This document shows, one piece after another, positions 23,879-28,247 of a stretch of 28,247 nucleotides of DNA. Numbering within the stretch: the first letter of the stretch is position 1; every line of letters starts with the position of its first letter. The DNA comes from JALRAP01 sp046302815 (GTDB lineage Bacteria; Bacteroidota; Bacteroidia; AKYH767-A; OLB10): NCBI GenBank assembly GCA_046302815.1, contig JBKCHO010000063.1:1-28247 (forward strand), written 5' to 3'. The translations under genes and the position numbers were made by a program. The notes beneath the pieces are model-generated. The model saw only the letters and a program-made list of their open reading frames with translations. It was not told where the DNA came from and did not search any database.

Positions 23879-24484
23879 ATGACCACTTATATCCTCGTTT
23901 TAACTGTAATCTTATCTATCGCTTCCTTTTATAACAGGGATTTGATGGCCAGGTTGATTTTTAACCCTTACATGATTCAGGTTAGAAGGCAATGGTGGCG
24001 ATTCTTCACTTGCGGTTTTATCCATGCTGATTGGCTTCATTTGGGTATAAACATGCTGGTGTTTTGGAGCTTTGGTCAAGCGGTCGAAACCTATTACGGT
24101 TATGTCTTTGAAGACAAATCTGTTTTCTATTTCATCCTATTGTATCTCGGTGGAATTGTCATTTCCATAACCCCATCATACAAAAAGCACTTGCATAACC
24201 CAGGGTACAATGCGTTAGGTGCCTCTGGAGCTGTTGCGGCCATTCTTTTTACGGCCATATTGTTTGACCCCTTGAAACCCATATACCTTTATGGTATCAT
24301 CAGCATTCCCGGCATTATATTGGGTATAGCCTATCTGGCCTACAGTTATTATATGGACAAAAAGGGTAACGACCATATTAATCATGATGCTCATTTTTGG
24401 GGTGCAGTTTTTGGAGTGGTTTTTACATTGGCGTTGAAGCCAACACTATTTTTGCATTTCATTGACAAGCTTACCCAATTTTGA
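23879..24484 (+). CDS. Rhomboid family intramembrane serine protease
   Basis: The 201-residue, six-helix membrane protein cleaves other membrane proteins within the lipid bilayer. The catalytic dyad is Ser116 in NALGASGAVAA (the GxSG motif) and His172 in DAHFWGAVFG. The WWRFFTCGFIHADWLHLGIN stretch at 39-58 supplies the conserved His and Asn (HLGIN) of helix 2. The size is that of a minimal bacterial rhomboid, with no added domain. It leads a tight operon: 1 bp separates its stop from the start of the gmhB-like gene. The substrate cannot be inferred. Confidence 0.9.
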   Translation: MTTYILVLTVILSIASFYNRDLMARLIFNPYMIQVRRQWWRFFTCGFIHADWLHLGINMLVFWSFGQAVETYYGYVFEDKSVFYFILLYLGGIVISITPSYKKHLHNPGYNALGASGAVAAILFTAILFDPLKPIYLYGIISIPGIILGIAYLAYSYYMDKKGNDHINHDAHFWGAVFGVVFTLALKPTLFLHFIDKLTQF

Positions 24485-24485
24485 G

Positions 24486-24968
24486 ATGATCAAAGCCATA
24501 TTCCTCGACCGGGATGGTGTCATTAATAAAGATCGTTCAGAATATACCTGGAGGATTGAAGACTTTGAATTTCTTCCGGGAGTTTTCGAAGGTTTGAAAG
24601 CACTGACTCAAAAAGGCTACAAGTTGATTGTCATCACCAACCAAGGTGGTGTAGCCAAAGGGAAATATGGTCATACGGAGGTGCAGAAGTTACATGAATA
24701 TATGATCTCCACCCTTAATCAAAATGGAGTTGAAATATTAGAAATTTACTATTGTCCACATCACCCCGATCACAGCATTTGCTTATGTAGAAAGCCAGGT
24801 TCGTTGTTGATAGAAAAATCAGTGGCTAGGTTCAATGTCGATGTTACGGCATCATTCATGATTGGAGATATGGAAAGGGATATTTTGGCTGCGCAGTCGA
24901 TTGATATTACTGGTATCAAAGTTGATTCCAATTCGAATTTTCTAGAATCTATTAAAGCGATTCCATGA
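24486..24968 (+). CDS. gmhB: HAD-IIIA phosphatase, GmhB-like (heptose bisphosphate phosphatase)
   Basis: The ATG at 24486 gives 160 residues (MIKAIFLDRDGVINKD). Asp8 and Asp10 of DRDG are the nucleophile and acid/base, TNQGG at 51-55 is motif II, Lys103 lies in CRKPGS, and Asp128 in IGDMERD is motif IV. A zinc loop with Cys90, His92, Cys99 and Cys101 (CPHHPDHSICLC) is characteristic of GmhB and the histidinol-phosphatase of HisB. GmhB removes the 7-phosphate of D-glycero-D-manno-heptose 1,7-bisphosphate in the making of LPS core heptose. No hisB-type partner domain or his operon is present, favouring GmhB. The gene overlaps the next one by 4 bp (ATGA), a sign of coupled translation. Confidence 0.85.
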   Translation: MIKAIFLDRDGVINKDRSEYTWRIEDFEFLPGVFEGLKALTQKGYKLIVITNQGGVAKGKYGHTEVQKLHEYMISTLNQNGVEILEIYYCPHHPDHSICLCRKPGSLLIEKSVARFNVDVTASFMIGDMERDILAAQSIDITGIKVDSNSNFLESIKAIP

Positions 24969-25807
24969 GCAGAATCATAGAGTTTTTCAATGGTAATCGA
25001 ATACATCCGGGTTCCAGTTTTTTGAATGGTTCGAATCGGTCGTTCCTATTTGGTGATGGCGTGTTTGAAACCATTCGGGTGCTAAATGGTAAGGCACTTT
25101 TTTTATCCGATCATTTAGAGAGACTTGTTTTCGGTATGGATAGATTGATGATGGAGCCACCGATGGAACAATTTGAGGAGTTTATAAGGAAATCCATTCC
25201 CTCTGTTTTGGAGAAGGAAAAAGTGACGAATGGAAGGATAAGGGTTTCTGTTTACCGTGAAGCATCTGGATTTTACACACCAGAAGATTTGAATACATCA
25301 TGGCACTTGATGATTCGTGAAGCGGATTCAAATGAAACTGTATTGGAATGCAGCGCCACGATCTTTTCAAACATTCACAAATCGAATTCTATGATTTCCC
25401 GTGTAAAAACGACCAGTAGTTTGATTTATGTAATGGCCGGCATACACGCAGCAACAACAGGCTTCGATGAATCTATCATTTTGAATCCGGACGGAAGAAT
25501 TGTTGAGTCACATACATCCAACATCTTCATCCGCAAGGGAAAAAACTATCACACCCCTCCCCTTTCTGAGGGTTGTATAGATGGCGTTATGCGACGACAG
25601 ATTATTGGTGTGATGAATAGAAGCGGATTCGATTTACAGGAATTGCCATTAACAAAAGCAGACTTAATGGGTGCTGATGAGATACTACTTACCAATGTAA
25701 TGCAATGGGTTCGAAATGTGACTAGTTTTAGTAACAAGTCCTACGAATCGAACTCTGGACCTGTATTAAATCGTATGATCCTTGAATCGATTTCACAAAT
25801 TCCTTAA
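24965..25807 (+). CDS. Class IV aminotransferase (PabC/IlvE-like)
   Basis: The 280-residue PLP enzyme of fold type IV has FLFGDGVFETIRVLNGKALF at 27-46, the PLP-binding Lys148 in SRVKTTSS, and Glu181 in GRIVESHTSNIF, the residue that binds the pyridine nitrogen. A Thr near 240 (LLTNVMQWV) probably contacts the phosphate. Proteins of this kind are aminodeoxychorismate lyases (PabC, folate pathway), branched-chain or D-amino acid aminotransferases. The short length and context do not decide, though PabC-like is the usual call when no ilv genes are present. Its start overlaps gmhB by 4 bp. Its stop overlaps that of the ABC-F gene on the other strand at TTAA (25804-25807). Confidence 0.85.
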   Translation: MSRIIEFFNGNRIHPGSSFLNGSNRSFLFGDGVFETIRVLNGKALFLSDHLERLVFGMDRLMMEPPMEQFEEFIRKSIPSVLEKEKVTNGRIRVSVYREASGFYTPEDLNTSWHLMIREADSNETVLECSATIFSNIHKSNSMISRVKTTSSLIYVMAGIHAATTGFDESIILNPDGRIVESHTSNIFIRKGKNYHTPPLSEGCIDGVMRRQIIGVMNRSGFDLQELPLTKADLMGADEILLTNVMQWVRNVTSFSNKSYESNSGPVLNRMILESISQIP

Positions 25808-27573
25808 TTGGCTTTTTCAGCCAATTCCAGCCACCTCATTGTCTTTTCATCTATTTTTTGACCCAATGAACCGTAGAGGGATGATGCATAACTTATTTGT
25901 TCAGAACTGGACTCGGGGTTAGACAAAAGTGTTTCCAGTCGAATCTTCTCCTTCTCCAGCTCAACTATTTCCTTTTCTAGTTTTTCAAATTCGATTTGTT
26001 CCTTGTAAGATAATTTTTCTTTCCTGTTTTTAGTCCTTGAATCCTGTTGGGTTTCTACTGAATCAGCTTTTACCATTGGCTTTTCAATAGAGCTAGCGGC
26101 ATTTCTATAAGTTGAGTAATTTCCGTGTATATCCAATACATTCCCACCTTCAGTCAATACAAAAACATGATCCACAAGTTTGTCCATGAAATACCTGTCA
26201 TGAGTCACTAAGAGAAGGCATCCTTCGTAGCCTATGAGGAACTCTTCCAATAAGTTGAGCGTAACAATGTCAAGGTCGTTTGTAGGCTCATCTAATATCA
26301 GGAAATTAGGACCTTGTAGTAGTACGGTCAATAATTGTAGCCGGCGCTTTTCGCCTCCGCTCAATTTAGAGACATAATTATATTGTGTTGAGGGATGAAA
26401 TCGGAAGTGTTCCAGAAACTTTGTTACATTCATGTAATTGCCGTTTCCTGTTTCAACATATTCGGCTATGTCTCGGGCAACTTCAATAACTCGTTTGTCA
26501 GCTGGCAATTCCAAGCCATCTTGAGAAAAGTATCCGAATTTAATGGTTTCACCGGAACGAATCCGACCTTCATCAGGTTTGATCAATCCCATAATCATGT
26601 TCAGTAAGGTGGACTTTCCAGACCCGTTTTTTCCAACGACACCTATTTTCTCACCCCTTTTGAAGGTATGACTTAAGTCTTTGATCAAGACCTTCCCTCT
26701 CATCGATTTGCAAATATTTTCCAGTTCAAGGATTTTACTTCCCATTCTGGACATTTGCATGGTGATTTGCATCTTATCCTCCACATTACCGGAGTTGGCT
26801 TTTTTCTCCAATTCATAAAAGCTATCGATTCGAGCTTTCTGTTTGGTACTTCTTGCCTTAGGCTGCCTTCGCATCCAATCCAATTCGGTTCTTAAAAGGT
26901 TATTCGCTTTGTCAATCTCCCTACCTTCCCTGAATTCACGCTCCTCCTTTTTCTCTAAGTAATATGCATAATTACCACTGTAGGAATAAAGTTTGTTTTG
27001 GGTTAGTTCCAAAATAGTATCACAAACACCTTCAATAAAGTACCTGTCATGCGAAATGAGCAATAAGGTTTTATTTAATTTGCTCAAATATCCCTCCAGC
27101 CATTCGATCATATCCAAGTCCAGATGATTCGTAGGCTCGTCCAACAGGAGCAAATCGGGTTCTTCAACAAGCAATCTAGCCAAAGCCACTCTTTTTTTCT
27201 GCCCGCCCGACAATGTATTAATGGTTCTTTCCAGGTCATGAATTCCCAGTTTTGAAAGGATTTCCCTAGCTTTAGATTCATGATCCCAAGCGCCCAGCGA
27301 TTCAATCAGGTCAATGGTGTTTTGAAGTTCGTTTTGATCTGCCAGGTCGCCTAAATCGACTAGCTTTTCATACCTGCCTAGTGCATTTAGGACAAGAGAA
27401 GTGGAATCAAAAATCACATCAATTATTCTGGCATTAGGGTTTAGTGGCGGCTCTTGTTCTAGATATCCCAGCGTAACCGAATTACGAATGCTCACCTTTC
27501 CTTGATCGGCGGTTTCTCGACCTGCAATAATCTTTAATAGCGTAGATTTTCCAAAGCCGTTGGCTGCAATCAA
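25804..27573 (-). CDS. ABC-F family ATPase, N-terminal start disrupted
   Basis: ABC-F proteins have two ABC ATPase domains and no membrane part, and act on ribosomes. The first domain shows Walker A NGFGKST at its very start, signature LSGGQKKRVALARLL, Walker B LLLLDEPTNHLDL and the H-switch SHDR. The linker (about residues 205-290) is rich in charge. The second domain has GKNGSGKSTLLN, LSGGEKRRLQLL and FLILDEPTNDLD. A coiled-coil tail ends the protein. The 589-residue open frame starts at a TTG right before Walker A. The natural ATG at 27672 and first 19 codons are in the same frame but are separated by a TAG at 27613-27615. The full protein would be about 622 residues, normal for the family. 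Uup-like proteins have a similar tail, and the exact subfamily is uncertain. Confidence 0.88.
   Translation of the reverse strand: MIAANGFGKSTLLKIIAGRETADQGKVSIRNSVTLGYLEQEPPLNPNARIIDVIFDSTSLVLNALGRYEKLVDLGDLADQNELQNTIDLIESLGAWDHESKAREILSKLGIHDLERTINTLSGGQKKRVALARLLVEEPDLLLLDEPTNHLDLDMIEWLEGYLSKLNKTLLLISHDRYFIEGVCDTILELTQNKLYSYSGNYAYYLEKKEEREFREGREIDKANNLLRTELDWMRRQPKARSTKQKARIDSFYELEKKANSGNVEDKMQITMQMSRMGSKILELENICKSMRGKVLIKDLSHTFKRGEKIGVVGKNGSGKSTLLNMIMGLIKPDEGRIRSGETIKFGYFSQDGLELPADKRVIEVARDIAEYVETGNGNYMNVTKFLEHFRFHPSTQYNYVSKLSGGEKRRLQLLTVLLQGPNFLILDEPTNDLDIVTLNLLEEFLIGYEGCLLLVTHDRYFMDKLVDHVFVLTEGGNVLDIHGNYSTYRNAASSIEKPMVKADSVETQQDSRTKNRKEKLSYKEQIEFEKLEKEIVELEKEKIRLETLLSNPESSSEQISYASSLYGSLGQKIDEKTMRWLELAEKAN
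25806..25826. terminator. Hairpin at the convergent ends of the aminotransferase and ABC-F genes
   Basis: AATTGGCT (25806-25813) and AGCCAATT (25819-25826) form a perfect 8-bp stem with a 5-nt loop. It starts in the shared stop codons and extends into the last codons of the ABC-F gene. No T tract follows in either direction, so it is a putative weak bidirectional 3' end. Confidence 0.45.
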
Positions 27574-27672
27574 TGCTGATTTCTGATTTTTTTGGAGAGA
27601 AATACTGATACCCTAAAAAAGTATCTTTTCGGAAAACGACTTGGATAAACCTTCTGCTGTTAAGATGTTCAT
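27574..27672 (-). other. Upstream N-terminal part of the ABC-F gene with an in-frame TAG
   Basis: From the ATG at 27672 the frame reads MNILTAEGLSKSFSEKILF, then TAG (27613-27615), then GISISLQKNQKSA into the annotated ORF. ABC-F proteins usually start with this type of sequence (SKSF..K.LF..I), and the stop stands where Glu or Lys is normal, one base from GAG or AAG. The six T residues next to the stop do not shift the frame. Confidence 0.75.
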
Positions 27673-27697
27673 CCCGTAAAGTTAACACTATAATGGG

Positions 27698-27883
27698 TCA
27701 TTTCATTTTTTTGGCCTTTTGTTGGATTTGACCATATTTTGCTACCATAGGCTCGTTTGATATGGAAACAGATAGACATTTTCTGTTTGCATTGTGGTAT
27801 TTGTTTTTGCAATTCGTGTTGCAAAACTTCTTGTCGGTCCGGCCTTTTACCGTCCTTCCGCATTTGTTACATGTTAGTTTCAT
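27698..27883 (-). CDS. Small zinc-ribbon-like protein
   Basis: The 61-residue basic protein starts at the ATG at 27883. The frame is open a further 36 codons to 27991, but that part has no domain character. Four Cys residues form CNKCG and FCNTNC (CxxC-x13-CxxxC), followed by KNKYHNA. The RTDKKFCNxxC pattern is like the zinc-binding modules of several small Bacteroidota proteins. These usually carry a longer C-terminal part than seen here, so the gene could be a short version or a truncated copy. The role is unknown. It lies 25 bp upstream of the ABC-F start on the same strand, so they may share a transcript, and it is divergent from ssb. Confidence 0.6.
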   Translation of the reverse strand: MKLTCNKCGRTVKGRTDKKFCNTNCKNKYHNANRKCLSVSISNEPMVAKYGQIQQKAKKMK

Positions 27884-27931
27884 GAAAAGTGTGTTTTGAA
27901 AATAAGCGTTTAAGATCTTGTCTTGATTTGT

Positions 27932-27957
27932 CCAAACGAAAAGGGTTTGGTTTTTTT
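27932..27957 (+). terminator. Orphan terminator-like hairpin upstream of ssb
   Basis: CCAAAC (27932-27937) pairs with GTTTGG (27945-27950) around a 7-nt loop and is followed at once by seven T residues, the form of a plus-strand intrinsic terminator. No plus-strand gene ends nearby; the nearest one upstream ends at 25807. It might stop antisense transcription reaching ssb or attenuate an ssb leader. Confidence 0.5.
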
Positions 27958-28047
27958 GCGATGTCAGAAAAGCGCTTTTAACAACTGGCAAAGCACCATT
28001 AATTTTTCAAATTAAATTCAAAAATTTCAAATCAAAAAAAACAAACG

Positions 28048-28247
28048 ATGAATGCATTAAAAAACAAGGTTACGCTTATAGGTAACCTGGGAAACGATCC
28101 CGAAATGAAAGAGACCGATGGCGGATACAAATTAGCCAAAGTCTCGCTCGCAACCAACGAATCCTATAAAAATGGTAAAGGGGAAAAGGTTACCGAAACC
28201 ATTTGGCATAATTTGGTGGCATGGGGCAAGACGGCCGAGTTCATGAC
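28048..28247 (+). CDS. ssb: Single-stranded DNA-binding protein, N-terminal part (cut by window edge)
   Basis: The visible 66 residues start at the ATG at 28048 with MNALKNKVTLIGNLGNDPEM, followed by KLAKVSLATNESYKN and TETIWHNLVAWGKTAEFM. These are the first strands of the SSB OB-fold, including the WHNLVAWGK region whose Trp residues stack on DNA bases. SSB protects single-stranded DNA in replication, repair and recombination. The acidic C-terminal tail lies past the window. TTTCAAAT occurs twice, 20 bp apart, in the A-rich region before the start (28005-28012 and 28025-28032). I saw no exact TAnnTTTG box for it. Confidence 0.93.
   Translation, partial: MNALKNKVTLIGNLGNDPEMKETDGGYKLAKVSLATNESYKNGKGEKVTETIWHNLVAWGKTAEFM

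Noticed and set aside
27884..27991. 36-codon N-terminal extension of the zinc-ribbon protein
   Set aside because: No domain character, and it overlaps the orphan hairpin; the Cys module begins right after the internal ATG.
1..28247. Mobile elements, CRISPR arrays, tRNA or rRNA genes, phage or toxin-antitoxin modules
   Set aside because: No transposase, integrase, spaced repeat array, tRNA-like cloverleaf or rRNA sequence was noticed on reading; a dedicated tRNA scan would settle the RNA part.

Overview
The window is a piece of a Bacteroidota chromosome, most likely from the Flavobacteriales or a close relative. The grounds are the gene families (a Bacteroidota-type RpoZ, the DUF4835/PorD protein, DUF4293, a type IX secretion cargo protein with a C-terminal sorting domain, a Mpl-like Mur ligase, an ABC-F ATPase), the familiar gene orders bamD-rpoZ-coaBC-porD-recN and rho next to DUF4293, and repeated TAnnTTTG boxes, the Bacteroidota -7 promoter element. 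The content is mostly housekeeping. I saw no mobile element, CRISPR array, rRNA or tRNA. These assignments come from reading motifs; no database search was possible.

Layout. 1-572 (-): start of a serine palmitoyltransferase/AONS-family enzyme, cut by the window edge. 573-760: divergent regulatory region with a 9-bp inverted repeat. 761-5756 (+): bamD, rpoZ, coaBC, porD-like, recN. 5819-6631 (+): fabI, ending at a strong bidirectional terminator shared with the convergent clpC (6703-9255, -). 9256-9609: clpC/gyrA divergent region. 9610-13361 (+): gyrA and a TPR protein. 13493-14462 (-): a small HExxH protein and DUF4293, divergent from rho (14752-16374, +), which has a long hairpin-bearing leader and is followed by a methyltransferase. 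17411-18802 (-): mpl-like ligase, divergent from an MBL-fold hydrolase (18879-19718, +), which overlaps comEC (19695-21779, -) tail to tail. 22007-23788 (+): secreted Asp-box protein with a T9SS sorting domain. 23879-25807 (+): rhomboid protease, gmhB-like phosphatase and class IV aminotransferase in a tight operon. 25804-27672 (-): ABC-F ATPase, then a zinc-ribbon protein (27698-27883, -). 28048-end (+): start of ssb.

How the genes fit together. The left operon joins outer-membrane assembly (BamD), transcription (omega), CoA synthesis, type IX secretion (PorD-like) and DNA repair (RecN). The Asp-box protein at 22007 is the sort of cargo a type IX system exports. FabI, Mpl and GmhB-like enzymes serve lipid, peptidoglycan and possibly LPS metabolism. 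GyrA, Rho, ClpC, RecN and SSB are general DNA, RNA and protein maintenance.

Most unusual points. Two conserved genes carry an in-frame stop codon close to the expected start: coaBC (TGA at 1960-1962) and the ABC-F gene (TAG at 27613-27615). In both, homologous-looking sequence continues in the same frame on both sides of the stop. Other points are an operator-like inverted repeat before bamD, promoters so close to their start codons that the mRNAs may be leaderless, a terminator-like hairpin with a T tract before ssb that has no obvious parent gene, a hairpin written into the last codons of the ABC-F gene, and a small HExxH protein of unknown role. I found no convincing multi-gene undescribed system.
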